In this document: positions 35,999 through 43,688 of the stretch, in pieces
Position numbering within the stretch: position 1 is the first letter of the stretch
Layout of the letters: every line of letters begins with the position of its first letter
Origin: Actinomycetaceae bacterium zg-1166
Lineage (GTDB): Bacteria > Actinomycetota > Actinomycetes > Actinomycetales > Actinomycetaceae
Direction: 5' to 3'
Length of the DNA stretch: 64,000 nt
NCBI GenBank assembly: GCA_015679245.1
Contig: CP064953.1
Span: 992,001 to 1,056,000 of the forward strand
The notes under the pieces: generated by a model
Database searches by the model: none
Told to the model about the DNA's origin: nothing
The model's input: the letters and a program-made list of their open reading frames with translations, nothing else
Position numbers and translations under genes: made by a program

Positions 35999-36487
35999 AT
36001 GATTTGTATGAGTGATGAAACGGTCCCTTTTGTCTCCAATCTGGAGATGGCAACTGTGATGGTGTGTCTCCCTGCGCACCTGCCTTTGTCTGATGAGTAT
36101 GAGCAGCAGGACAGACAAGATGATGCTTGGTGGGAATCACAGCGGGAGCATTGGATTAGCTGGTTCTACTCCCGCGCATGCAAGGGCGGTTTTCCTGGGT
36201 ACGTCGCTAAAGAGGGGTGGCTCGATGCGGGAAAAACCTACGGAGGCCTGCAGTGTCCCGCTGCTCTCATCTGGCTTGCTGAGGCCTTCGGCGTTGACGA
36301 GAAGACCGTGAGTGAAGCTCGAGACGCAGGACTGAAAGCACTGGCACAAAAAGCTCGTACTGCAACTAGATGTAAAGCGATTCGTGATGTGATCCCTTGG
36401 GCCACCATTGCTCCGTTGGCCCGTAACCTCGTCGACTCGAAAAACATTAAAGTTGAGCCGTCTCGCCATATTCTGGAGCAGTCTTAA
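35999..36487 (+). CDS. Plus-strand cargo gene of unknown function
   Basis: 162 residues from ATG 35999, with AAGGTGG four bases upstream. The protein is soluble, rich in Trp and acidic residues at the start (DDAWWESQREHWISWFYSRA) with a Gly/Tyr block (GGFPGYVAKEGWLDAGKTYG) and a helical end. It is wedged between the tape measure gene and the tail chaperones, opposite to them, and its TAA overlaps the TAA of the GT chaperone by two bases. The position and orientation suggest cargo expressed in the lysogen, but no family is recognised. Confidence 0.65.
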   Translation: MICMSDETVPFVSNLEMATVMVCLPAHLPLSDEYEQQDRQDDAWWESQREHWISWFYSRACKGGFPGYVAKEGWLDAGKTYGGLQCPAALIWLAEAFGVDEKTVSEARDAGLKALAQKARTATRCKAIRDVIPWATIAPLARNLVDSKNIKVEPSRHILEQS

Positions 36488-36698
36488 ACTCCAAACGGAA
36501 TTACGTCATCAATGAATGTCTCCCGCACCGGGGTCGCGGTGCCGCTGTGTTGGCGGTGGCATTCGATCAGGTCGAGTAGGAGGCCGAGCGGGGTTAGCCA
36601 GGTTTCCGCCTGCCCCAGCCCGAGAATGGTGGTTCCCCAGTGGAGCAGGCGGATAAATGTGGCCTCATCGCCCTCTGCTACTCGACCGGCTGGTCTTT
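36484..36698 (-). CDS. Tail assembly chaperone, T-part (made only as GT fusion by -1 frameshift)
   Basis: There is no own start. After a -1 slip at 36696-36702 the frame continues RPAGRVAEGDEATFIRLLHW, GTTILGLGQAETWLTPLGLL, LDLIECHRQHSGTATPVRET and IDDVIPFGV to a TAA at 36484. The fusion would be 204 residues: 134 from G and 70 from T. As in lambda gpG/gpGT the long form binds tube subunits and the tape measure. Confidence 0.85.
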
Positions 36699-37097
36699 TC
36701 CCACCGGCTCCTCAGAGACAACCTCACGGCGGGTGCCATTGACCAGTGCGGCTGTGATGGCCTCTCGGTAGTCCGCAAGGTCGGCAGGACACGTCAGCAG
36801 CTCCACCAGGTCCTCGGTGAGCAGCTCTTGCTTGTCATCAGGATGAGCAAAGTTGTGGATCTGGATGCCCTGGTTAGCTAGCAGGGTGACGATCCAGATG
36901 ATCTCACCCAGCGCCTGGTCCATGTCCTCACCCGTGAGGAGTTTTTCACCGAGCTGGTCTAGGCCCCCGTAGCGGGCGGCAATCTTACGAGTAGCCCCCG
37001 TAGAAAGCACGAGGGTGTACTCACGGCCGGCGATGGTCACGGTGGCGGTACGGCCCTCAAGTGAAGGGTTTTCTTCAACAATGCTTGTTGTGCTCAT
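36678..37097 (-). CDS. Tail assembly chaperone, G-part
   Basis: 139 residues, MSTTSIVEENPSLEGRTATV, with a beta-rich start typical of these chaperones (TIAGREYTLVLSTGATRKIA) and helices (EDMDQALGEIIWIVTLLANQ). Located between the major tail protein and the tape measure, which is diagnostic. It carries the slippery site near its end; the short form ends EEPVGKDQPVE. Confidence 0.88.
   Translation of the reverse strand: MSTTSIVEENPSLEGRTATVTIAGREYTLVLSTGATRKIAARYGGLDQLGEKLLTGEDMDQALGEIIWIVTLLANQGIQIHNFAHPDDKQELLTEDLVELLTCPADLADYREAITAALVNGTRREVVSEEPVGKDQPVE
36696..36702 (-). promoter_or_regulatory. Programmed -1 frameshift site GGGAAAA
   Basis: In the G frame the codons are GTG GGA AAA, giving the X XXY YYZ heptamer G GGA AAA, the same class as the GGGAAAG of lambda G/T. 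The -1 frame is open from there to 36484 through the T-part. Confidence 0.85.
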
Positions 37098-37123
37098 TGG
37101 TTCAGGTTCTCCTTCTTTCTTGG

Positions 37124-37711
37124 TTAGGCCTTGGTGATGGTGGGTTCGTAAACCTTGGTGTACCAGGCGGTAATCGTTCCGCTCTTAACACCAGCAGCAT
37201 CTTCGGTAACTTCGGCCTTCCACGGGTGCAGGCCGTTCTTCTCGGCCTTGTTGCGTCGCATGATCGTCCCCTCAATCGAAGGGGTCGCAAAGCTAATGCT
37301 GTCACCCTTGGTATTGAGGGATGTGGCTGGCGGTGCGAACTTCACGCGGTAAAGCCAAAAATAGGTGTACTTGCCGTTTGAGCGGCGGGCGCGGAATGCG
37401 ATCGCGACCGGCTTTGCCCCATCCTCACTTGTGGCGACCAGGACCTTATTGTCATCGAGCGTGCAGCCGGTCAGTTCAGCAGCAACCTCGGGCTTCAAAT
37501 CGTCAATGCCCAAAGTCAACGTGCCGGATTTGAATTCCTTGACAACCTCACTGGCCCCGTCGTCGGCGTACAAAATAGCCTCTGCTAGTTCAACGGAGAG
37601 TTCAGCACTGATGGCTTTGGCAAGGGGTTTGGGGGTGGCGTAGGTTTCTTCCCCTTCGGGGTTTTCGGTGATGGTTGCGTAGTAGAGCTTGTCAAGACCA
37701 ATCGTGGCCAT
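37124..37711 (-). CDS. Major tail protein (phi13-type)
   Basis: 195 residues, MATIGLDKLYYATITENPEG with the conserved ISAELSVELAEAILYADDGA and VKEFKSGTLTLGIDDLKPEV, then a long loop and NGKYTYFWLYRVKFAPPATS. These are the marks of the phi13-like siphophage tail tube proteins. GGAGG six bases before ATG. Expected location upstream of the chaperones. Confidence 0.93.
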   Translation of the reverse strand: MATIGLDKLYYATITENPEGEETYATPKPLAKAISAELSVELAEAILYADDGASEVVKEFKSGTLTLGIDDLKPEVAAELTGCTLDDNKVLVATSEDGAKPVAIAFRARRSNGKYTYFWLYRVKFAPPATSLNTKGDSISFATPSIEGTIMRRNKAEKNGLHPWKAEVTEDAAGVKSGTITAWYTKVYEPTITKA

Positions 37712-37754
37712 GAGTGTCCTCCTTCAAAGACGGGTGGTCGGGTAAATACAAGGA

Positions 37755-37782
37755 GCCCCACCTGTTCTTTGGCAGGTGAGGC
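37755..37782 (-). terminator. Stem-loop between tail completion and major tail genes
   Basis: A ten-base stem, GCCTCACCTG with CAGGTGGGGC on the minus strand, and an eight-base loop. The following TCCTTGTATTT is not a clean T run, so it may pause, process or protect the mRNA rather than terminate. Confidence 0.5.
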
Positions 37783-37814
37783 AAAACGAAAAACAGGCAG
37801 TAGTGGCCCGGCGG

Positions 37815-38153
37815 CTAATGCGGGTCTACTGCTAGAGCTACTTCAACGGCGTAATGGTGGTAGCCGGTCTTGGGGTCGTGGCCGATGTAGCGGCGCTCAG
37901 TAATCGTCAGGTCGTTTTGGCGTAAGAGTGGTAGGAGCCTGTGGACTAGGGGCAGGTAGTTTTCTTGGGTGAACAGGTTGATTCTGACGTATTGGATTTC
38001 GACGCCGGGCTGGTTGTCGGCGTGCAGGTCGTAGACGTCCACTAGGGGTAGGAGGACGGCGTAGTCGCTGGCTGGTAGTGCTGGCCAGGTGCCGGTGAAC
38101 ACTTCCATGCCAAGACGGCGAAAAACACTCACCAAAATCTCTAAACACTCCAT
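37815..38153 (-). CDS. Tail completion / terminator protein (DUF3168-like position)
   Basis: 112 residues with an N-terminal helix (MECLEILVSVFRRLG) followed by beta strands and RINLFTQENYLPLVHRLLPL. Size, fold pattern and location between the HK97 gp10-like gene and the major tail protein fit a tail terminator. Start is five bases after the gp10-like stop, so it is translated from the same message. Confidence 0.7.
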   Translation of the reverse strand: MECLEILVSVFRRLGMEVFTGTWPALPASDYAVLLPLVDVYDLHADNQPGVEIQYVRINLFTQENYLPLVHRLLPLLRQNDLTITERRYIGHDPKTGYHHYAVEVALAVDPH

Positions 38154-38157
38154 GGGC

Positions 38158-38586
38158 TCACCTGGCCCTCATCCGGTTTTGCAGGACGTGCTTCATTGCC
38201 TCAAGGCACGCCCGCCGACTCGAGGCACGCGCGGGGCGCAGGAAAGGGCGGGGCGTTTGCCCGGCCTTGCCGTATTCGAGGACGTTGGCGATCAGTGCGT
38301 TGGGGCGTCCATCCCTACGGTTCTCGGTGAAGCCGACTTTCACGTTGTGATCACCCTTGCGGTCCACTTTCGCAGGGCTCAAACCCAAAGCGCCCAGCAA
38401 CTGCCCAGTGGAGCGGGACTTGCCCTTGGTATTCCCAATGGCTGCGGACAAGTTCGCGCGGACCCGTTCTTCTACGACCTGGCCGCCAGCGGTGACGGCC
38501 TCGTCGGCAATCTCGGGCATGGCTGTGGTCAGGTGAGCGAACTGTTCCAATGTTTTGGTGGGCATTTTGATTTGTGTCCTAGCCAC
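38158..38586 (-). CDS. HK97 gp10-like head-tail protein
   Basis: 142 residues from GTG 38586, with GGGAGG six bases upstream. The sequence shows AGGQVVEERVRANLSAAIGN, GFTENRRDGRPNALIANVLE, YGKAGQTPRPFLRPA and a basic C-terminus, as in HK97 gp10 family members (the YGTxxxxPRPFLRPA pattern). Overlaps the head closure gene by eight bases. Acts at the head-tail junction. Confidence 0.88.
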   Translation of the reverse strand: MARTQIKMPTKTLEQFAHLTTAMPEIADEAVTAGGQVVEERVRANLSAAIGNTKGKSRSTGQLLGALGLSPAKVDRKGDHNVKVGFTENRRDGRPNALIANVLEYGKAGQTPRPFLRPARASSRRACLEAMKHVLQNRMRAR

Positions 38587-38911
38587 GATGCACCTCCCTC
38601 TTAAGGAACAAGACCAGGTAGCGGCCCCTACCTTTGACGTTTTCAATCCCGGTAATGGTGAACAGTTGCCCATCAGCAACGACTTTCTGACCCGTGAGAG
38701 GGACCAAGCGTGGTTGGGTACGGATCCGTGCGATTGCGTCTACTTGTTCGAATCCGGCCAGGTTTGCCCACCGGGTGGTAGCAGAACGCTCCTCAAAGAC
38801 CCCACGACAGGTAAAACCCGCTAGGGCAGGTTTTGTGTAAAAGCCTTGGCGGTCACTGTTCACCATGTCGTCAACAAACAACAACTCGGTGCGGAGCAAT
38901 CCCAAACCCAT
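38579..38911 (-). CDS. Phage head closure protein
   Basis: 110 residues, MGLGLLRTELLFVDDMVNSD, followed by a beta-barrel-like sequence (IRTQPRLVPLTGQKVVADGQ, LFTITGIENVKGRGRYLVLF). The LFTITGIENVKGRGRYL block is the usual end of head-closure proteins in this cluster. Upstream is the connector, downstream the gp10-like gene. A GTG one codon earlier is also possible. Confidence 0.8.
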   Translation of the reverse strand: MGLGLLRTELLFVDDMVNSDRQGFYTKPALAGFTCRGVFEERSATTRWANLAGFEQVDAIARIRTQPRLVPLTGQKVVADGQLFTITGIENVKGRGRYLVLFLKREVHRG

Positions 38912-38937
38912 CACTGCTCACCCCCTCCCTTTGCTTT

Positions 38938-39267
38938 TTAGACTTTCCAATCCCGATCCAAAATCAACAGCCGGTTCACTGCCTCCCACACGCGGGCGGC
39001 TGCGTGCGTGTTATCAGCGAAAAACCCGCCGGTTGAGCCGTCCCTGGATTCGTAGAAGTGGGTGGCCAGCATGATCACCGCACGGTATGTCGACTCCGAC
39101 AACGGGTGATTCTCATAGTGGCCTGAGGGTAGGTGTTGGTAGGAGGTGGCGTAGTCCAATCCCGCCTGAATCAACTCACCCAAAAGCTCATCATCCTGAC
39201 TGTGCTCAAGGACGAGGTTCGCCTTGAGCGCCTCGATGAACTGGGCTTGGTTAAACGCGCGTGCCAT
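38938..39267 (-). CDS. Head-tail connector protein (phage gp6-like)
   Basis: 109 helical residues: MARAFNQAQFIEALKANLVL, ELIQAGLDYATSYQHLPSGH and YRAVIMLATHFYESRDGSTG. The pattern of four helices with a central HFYESR motif fits gp6-like DNA-packaging connectors. It is placed directly after the capsid gene in the phage direction. Confidence 0.85.
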   Translation of the reverse strand: MARAFNQAQFIEALKANLVLEHSQDDELLGELIQAGLDYATSYQHLPSGHYENHPLSESTYRAVIMLATHFYESRDGSTGGFFADNTHAAARVWEAVNRLLILDRDWKV

Positions 39268-39308
39268 GGCTTTACGCCACCCCCTTCTCCAACTAGTCGC
39301 GAGCCTGG

Positions 39309-40523
39309 TCAGGCTTTCTGGGTCAGCACCTTGACGGCTTCGGGCAGGATCAACTTGCCGTCGACGCGTTGGGTTGCCATGAACCCCACCTGACCAGTGG
39401 TCGCAAACAACTCATTCAAACGCTTGAAAGAGCGGCCAGCGCGGTCAGCAATCCAGTAATAAGACAAATCCCCAAAGGCCACTGTCTTCGCCCCGGCCTT
39501 AATCTCCGGCACAAAGCTGGAGGTATAAATGGGGCGGCCTAGGATCATGTCCGGAGCCCCTGCCGTCAGGGCGGGCTGCCACAAGTACTGGCCCTGGTTA
39601 TCCTTAAGCTTCCGAATCGCCTTCACCGTAGAGTCGTTGGTCAGCCACACGGCGTTCTTGCGATACGGAGCACGGAGCGCATAGAACAAATCGATGAGTT
39701 CGTCTGCGGTGATCGCGGTCTGGGCTGCGGCCTTGAGGCCTTCTTCTGCTCCGCCGGTCTTGTGGAAGATACCGGTGGGCTTATTAGACCCATCCCCAAC
39801 AAGGAACGCTTCTTCTTCAGCAGCACCGATACGACGGCCGAACTCGTTTGCCAGGTAGGCCTCGATGTTGAACGCAGAGTCAGCCAAGAGCTCTTCGGAG
39901 ACCTTGATGAAGGTGGAGAGTTTATAAGCACCCAGCGTGACCTGCTTGAACGCTTCGTCAGATTCTTGGACTGCTGCCCCTTCATCAAGCCAGTTAGCCT
40001 TACCGTGGGTCGCCACGACGGGGATCTTGCGATCCCCACTGGTGGTGGTAATCCGCTTAGCCAGAGAACGAATAATGTTCTCCTCGTTGAGCGCTTCGAC
40101 CAAAGTGCGTTCAAACTCGTCAGGCACCAAGTAGCCGCCTTCAGTGTCAGCGCCTTCCTTCAAGGCGTTACGCACTTCGAAGGGGTTGGTGGCCATACGC
40201 ATGGCATTCCAAAAATTCTCGCGGTATTCATCCGTAGCCCGGAACGGCACCACCTTATGAGGCTCTGGGATGACGGTGCCTGGGGTCATCGCCAAAGGCG
40301 CAGCGACCGGCTTAGAGAGCTGGGCGTCGAGTTCGGCGGCGCGTTCTGCTCGGGCGATCTCGCGACCGAAGGCTTCGATTTCGGCTTCCATACGAGCGTA
40401 AGCCTCATCATCCTCAGCCGTCAGGATCCCGTTGTTGGCGCTTTGGCGTTCAGTGAGGAAGGCCTTGGCCTTCTCCCACGTCTCGGCACGCCGGGTTCGC
40501 AAATCATTGATAGTGGTAGTCAT
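39309..40523 (-). CDS. Major capsid protein, HK97 fold
   Basis: 404 residues from ATG 40523 (AAAGG upstream). The first 100 residues are a coiled scaffold-like delta domain (TWEKAKAFLTERQSANNGIL, RMEAEIEAFGREIARAERAA) removed by the protease. The capsid domain begins near GTVIPEPHKVVPFRATDEYR and includes EGADTEGGYLVPDEFERTLV and VGDGSNKPTGIFHKTGGAEE, typical of the HK97-like family. It ends at TQRVDGKLILPEAVKVLTQK. Follows the protease by a 60-bp gap with a stem-loop. Confidence 0.95.
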   Translation of the reverse strand: MTTTINDLRTRRAETWEKAKAFLTERQSANNGILTAEDDEAYARMEAEIEAFGREIARAERAAELDAQLSKPVAAPLAMTPGTVIPEPHKVVPFRATDEYRENFWNAMRMATNPFEVRNALKEGADTEGGYLVPDEFERTLVEALNEENIIRSLAKRITTTSGDRKIPVVATHGKANWLDEGAAVQESDEAFKQVTLGAYKLSTFIKVSEELLADSAFNIEAYLANEFGRRIGAAEEEAFLVGDGSNKPTGIFHKTGGAEEGLKAAAQTAITADELIDLFYALRAPYRKNAVWLTNDSTVKAIRKLKDNQGQYLWQPALTAGAPDMILGRPIYTSSFVPEIKAGAKTVAFGDLSYYWIADRAGRSFKRLNELFATTGQVGFMATQRVDGKLILPEAVKVLTQKA

Positions 40524-40561
40524 GGTGTGTCCTTTCAAAACACGAAGGGTGGGTATAAGAA

Positions 40562-40590
40562 AAGCCCCGGCGCGAATAGCGCTAGGGCTT
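40562..40590 (-). terminator. Stem-loop between protease and capsid genes
   Basis: AAGCCCTAGCGC pairs with CGCGCCGGGGCTT imperfectly, followed by TTTTC on the minus strand. It overlaps the protease stop. A partial terminator or processing site would adjust the ratio of protease to capsid. Confidence 0.55.
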
Positions 40591-41343
40591 CAAGGAATCG
40601 AGGGCGGATAACAGGTCACTGACCGCGCGACCAGTAGGTGGCGGGTCAGGCTCCGGTTGCTTCTGGCTGATGGCGTCCAACAGTGAGTTCGTGACGGCAC
40701 GGCGAGAGAACACCATCGCCGCCACGGGCTTGTCGGGCTGTGCGGCCGGGAACGGACTACCGGGGCTGATGAGGCCGTCTGCGAAGCCCAGCTCAATGGC
40801 TTTGTTTGCGTCCATCCAGGTCTCCGCATCCATCAACTCACTGAGCTCCGTGCGGGTCAGGTGGCTGCGCAGTTCGTAGGCGTTCAGGATTGATTCTTTG
40901 ACTTCGGCGAGCATGTTGATGGCCCGGAGCATCTCGTCTGAGTCGCCGATGGCGGCGGTCATGGGGTTGTGAATCATCAACATCGCCACCGGGCTCATGA
41001 GCACCTCGCTGCCTGCCATAGCGATGACAGATGCGGCTGATGCGGCGAGGCCGTCGATTTTCACGGTGACGTGGCCTGGGTAGTCCATGAGCATCGAATA
41101 AATCTCTGCAGCCGCAATCACATCCCCACCAGGGCTGTTAATCCACACGATGATGTCACCGTTACCGGAGAACAGCTCGTCGCGGAAGGCAGCTGGTGTG
41201 GTTTCGTCCCCGAACCAAGACTCCGGCGCAATCGGCCCACGCAGCTCTAGTACGCGCTTACCATCCGGTGCGGTGGTGTAATCCCAAAAACGCCTGGCAC
41301 TATTCAAGGTTTTCGGTGTGGGGTCGGCTCTTGTTGCTGTCAT
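40582..41343 (-). CDS. Prohead protease, ClpP-like serine peptidase
   Basis: 253 residues from ATG 41343 (GGAGG six bases upstream). ClpP motifs: IIVWINSPGGDVIAAAEIYS, the Ser nucleophile in DGLAASAASVIAMAGSEVLM, and the His in AMLMIHNPMTAAIGDSDEML. The C-terminal part after residue 200 is a hydrophilic tail. It trims capsid delta domains during maturation. The start overlaps the portal gene by 44 bases. Confidence 0.93.
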   Translation of the reverse strand: MTATRADPTPKTLNSARRFWDYTTAPDGKRVLELRGPIAPESWFGDETTPAAFRDELFSGNGDIIVWINSPGGDVIAAAEIYSMLMDYPGHVTVKIDGLAASAASVIAMAGSEVLMSPVAMLMIHNPMTAAIGDSDEMLRAINMLAEVKESILNAYELRSHLTRTELSELMDAETWMDANKAIELGFADGLISPGSPFPAAQPDKPVAAMVFSRRAVTNSLLDAISQKQPEPDPPPTGRAVSDLLSALDSLKP

Positions 41344-42637
41344 CTGCATCCTCCTCGCTTTCACTATTGATGTCGTTTTCTTGTGCTGGTTGGGTGTCCC
41401 GCATCTGGCGGTGCGTGTAGTAACTACCCGCCTGGTTGAGTGGGAGCATGTTGCCGTTAACCAGGTAAAGGTCCCCGCCATCCTCAGTTGGAATCAAATC
41501 CAAGTTTTCGAGTTGGCGGATATCGTTGGCGCTCATCCACCCGTTCTGCCGAGCAACCGCATACCCCTGCATCCGCGACGCGTAATCCCCACGCAACAGG
41601 CCCTCAAGGTTGAAGGCGATCGAATACTTCTCCCGGTCAGCCCCGGTGAGCAGGGTTTTGGTGAGGGCTTGTTCCCACCTGATCACCCAAGGGTCAAGCG
41701 TGTACTTCACGAACTCAAGCGACTGCTGCTCAATGTTGGAGAAGGATGATTTTTCGAGGTCGCCGACCATGTGCGGAGGCACCCTAAAGATTCTCGCGAT
41801 TTCGTTGATCTGGAACTTGCGGGTCTCCAAGAACTGCGCCTGCTCCGGACTAATCCCAATCGGCGTGTACTTCATCCCCTCCTCGAGTACCGCGATCTTG
41901 CCCGCGTTCTCAGACCCGCCGAAGGTGGACTGCCACGATTCGCGCACCCGTGCTGGGTCACGAATCGTGCCCGGATGCTCAAGCACCCCACCGGGAGCGG
42001 CACCGTTAGCGAAGAACCGTGCCCCATACTCCTCACAGGCCAGTCCCATACCGATCGCGTTACGTGCCATCTGAATCGGGCTGTAACCAACCAGGCCATC
42101 AAACCCGAGGCCTGGGATGTGGAGGACGTCGGCTGGGGATAAAACAACCACCGGTGGTTTACCGGTGGTTTGAGGACGATACGTGTACCTGAGTAGCCCG
42201 GTGTCTGGATCCCTATCGACGATCATCTGCGATGGTAGTAGCGGGTATAGGCCGATGACCTCACCGCGCCCGTTCCTGATGACTTGGGCATAAGCATTAC
42301 CCCACAGCAGCAAGTGGGTCATGAGGGTCTCGCGGAACACAAACGAGGTCATCTCCGCATTCGGCTCATCATGCAACACCCGATACAACGGATGGGTGGT
42401 CGCTCGTTCGTTGCCACCCGTGCTGCCTTCACGCTGCTGATACAAGTGCAACGGCAACGAAGCGACAGCCTCAGCCAAGATGCGCACGCAAGCGTAAACA
42501 GCGGTCATCTGCATCGCCGAGCGCTCCGTCACCGACTTACCCGAAGACGTGGGAGATGCGAAGAACTCGGTGTTCGTCAGCGACCAACTGTTTGTCGGTT
42601 CGGGTGGTTTGAGGCCGAGCCAGGATAGAAAGCCCAT
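41300..42637 (-). CDS. Phage portal protein (HK97 type)
   Basis: 445 residues from ATG 42637 with AAAGG eight bases upstream: MGFLSWLGLKPPEPTNSWSL, then AVYACVRILAEAVASLPLHL, THLLLWGNAYAQVIRNGRGE, HIPGLGFDGLVGYSPIQMAR and FQINEIARIFRVPPHMVGDL. These are classic HK97 portal blocks. The end is an acidic Ser/Asp/Glu tail. A relic of its 5' end survives at 43290-43345. Confidence 0.95.
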   Translation of the reverse strand: MGFLSWLGLKPPEPTNSWSLTNTEFFASPTSSGKSVTERSAMQMTAVYACVRILAEAVASLPLHLYQQREGSTGGNERATTHPLYRVLHDEPNAEMTSFVFRETLMTHLLLWGNAYAQVIRNGRGEVIGLYPLLPSQMIVDRDPDTGLLRYTYRPQTTGKPPVVVLSPADVLHIPGLGFDGLVGYSPIQMARNAIGMGLACEEYGARFFANGAAPGGVLEHPGTIRDPARVRESWQSTFGGSENAGKIAVLEEGMKYTPIGISPEQAQFLETRKFQINEIARIFRVPPHMVGDLEKSSFSNIEQQSLEFVKYTLDPWVIRWEQALTKTLLTGADREKYSIAFNLEGLLRGDYASRMQGYAVARQNGWMSANDIRQLENLDLIPTEDGGDLYLVNGNMLPLNQAGSYYTHRQMRDTQPAQENDINSESEEDADDSNKSRPHTENLE

Positions 42638-42662
42638 GCGTTTGTTCCTTTCAGGGAGGACA

Positions 42663-43169
42663 ATGGAAAAGGAAGCAGCGTGTTTTAGTGAGGTGGTGAG
42701 TCTGGTGTGGTGGCTGGTAGGAGCCGTACTTGTGTTGTTCCTTTGGCATGAGGTCGAGGAATGCCGAGTTTTGCTGCCATGGCTGCACCGCAACCGTGAA
42801 CACCTGCCCGCACCGATGAAGAATCTGAGCCTCCAACCGGCAGCATTCACACTGATCGCCCTTGAAGAGTTGACGCTCTTGAGCGTGATCTCACTGTTTT
42901 TGCCGCTGGTGTGGTTTACGGCCGCCACGATTGCTTACGGATTTCACCTCACCGTTCATTGCGTCCAGATGCTTGTGACCTACCAGCGTGGCTGCTTCCT
43001 GCCTCTGTGGTCTGCCCCCATCCAGTTGCCAATCGTGGCACTACTGGCATGGGGTATGTACCATCACCACAGAAGCGGTTTGCTGACCGCCAGCCTCATG
43101 ATGATCGGCGTCATGGTATTGAACCTGGTGCTCATGCATGCTCTGACTGCCCGCCTACAACAGCAGTAG
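42663..43169 (+). CDS. HXXEE domain membrane protein (plus-strand cargo)
   Basis: 168 residues from ATG 42663. The first membrane segment ends in the motif HEVEE (LFLWHEVEECRVLLPWLHRN), the mark of the HXXEE family; three more hydrophobic segments follow (FTLIALEELTLLSVISLFLP, IQLPIVALLAWGMYHHH, LMMIGVMVLNLVLMHALTA). Function of the family is unknown. It is plus-strand cargo between portal and terminase and its TAG lies against a duplicated TerL 3' end (43155). Because phage transcription runs the other way it probably has its own promoter and is expressed in the lysogen. Confidence 0.75.
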   Translation: MEKEAACFSEVVSLVWWLVGAVLVLFLWHEVEECRVLLPWLHRNREHLPAPMKNLSLQPAAFTLIALEELTLLSVISLFLPLVWFTAATIAYGFHLTVHCVQMLVTYQRGCFLPLWSAPIQLPIVALLAWGMYHHHRSGLLTASLMMIGVMVLNLVLMHALTARLQQQ

Positions 43170-43345
43170 CCCATGGCTGTCATAAACGCTCTCACTAGTT
43201 GGGCCTGCGCCGCATCTAATCGCCCGGTCTAGGCCCATAATGGTGGCCACGACCTTGTCAATCTTCTCGGTTCTCTTTTCTTTGTTGGGTTTGACGCCGA
43301 TTCGGGATAGGAAGCCTATTTCTTGCCTTTCTGGGATAATTGGCT
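43155..43345 (-). pseudogene. Chimeric relic: portal gene start fused to terminase large subunit end
   Basis: On the minus strand the first 50 bases (GAAAGG, then GGCTTCCTATCC and TCGGCGTCAAACC) match the ribosome-binding site and first codons of the portal gene, with ATA in place of ATG. From the shared TCAAACC on, the sequence encodes KPNKEKRTEKIDKVVATIMG, LDRAIRCGAGPTSESVYDSH and GLLLL before TAG at 43155, matching the last 45 residues of TerL. It lies between the two cargo genes. Confidence 0.85.
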
Positions 43346-43367
43346 AAACAAAGATGGAGGTGTTGCC

Positions 43368-43688
43368 ATGGCCAGTGATGAGTCGTACTTGGAGTACGTT
43401 CTTGACTTGCTCTCCGAGGTTGAGCAGGTGTCGAGTCGAAAGATGATGGGCGAATATCTGCTCTACACAGGCGGTATCCTTTTCGGCGGAATCTATGACA
43501 ACCGCTTCATGTTGAAAGACACGCCCGCCGCTCGAGCACTTCTCGAACAGCCCATGCTGGAATCCCCATATCCTGGCGCGAAGGACATGGTTGTCGTTAA
43601 TACCGATGATTCCGGGCAGATTGCCGCAACCATCGCAGCCATGCTGCCCGAACTACCCAAACCCAAGTCCCGAGCTAAGAAGCGCTAG
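43368..43688 (+). CDS. TfoX N-terminal domain protein (plus-strand cargo)
   Basis: 106 residues from ATG 43368 (GGAGG seven bases upstream). The sequence ASDESYLEYVLDLLSEVEQV, SSRKMMGEYLLYTGGILFGG, IYDNRFMLKDTPAARALLEQ and PYPGAKDMVVV is the small TfoX N-terminal fold found across Gram-positives, which lacks the DNA-uptake regulator half of enteric TfoX. Role unknown. Ends with TAG overlapping the TerL stop by two bases. A possible -10, GATAAT, lies about 30 bp upstream within the portal relic. Confidence 0.85.
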   Translation: MASDESYLEYVLDLLSEVEQVSSRKMMGEYLLYTGGILFGGIYDNRFMLKDTPAARALLEQPMLESPYPGAKDMVVVNTDDSGQIAATIAAMLPELPKPKSRAKKR

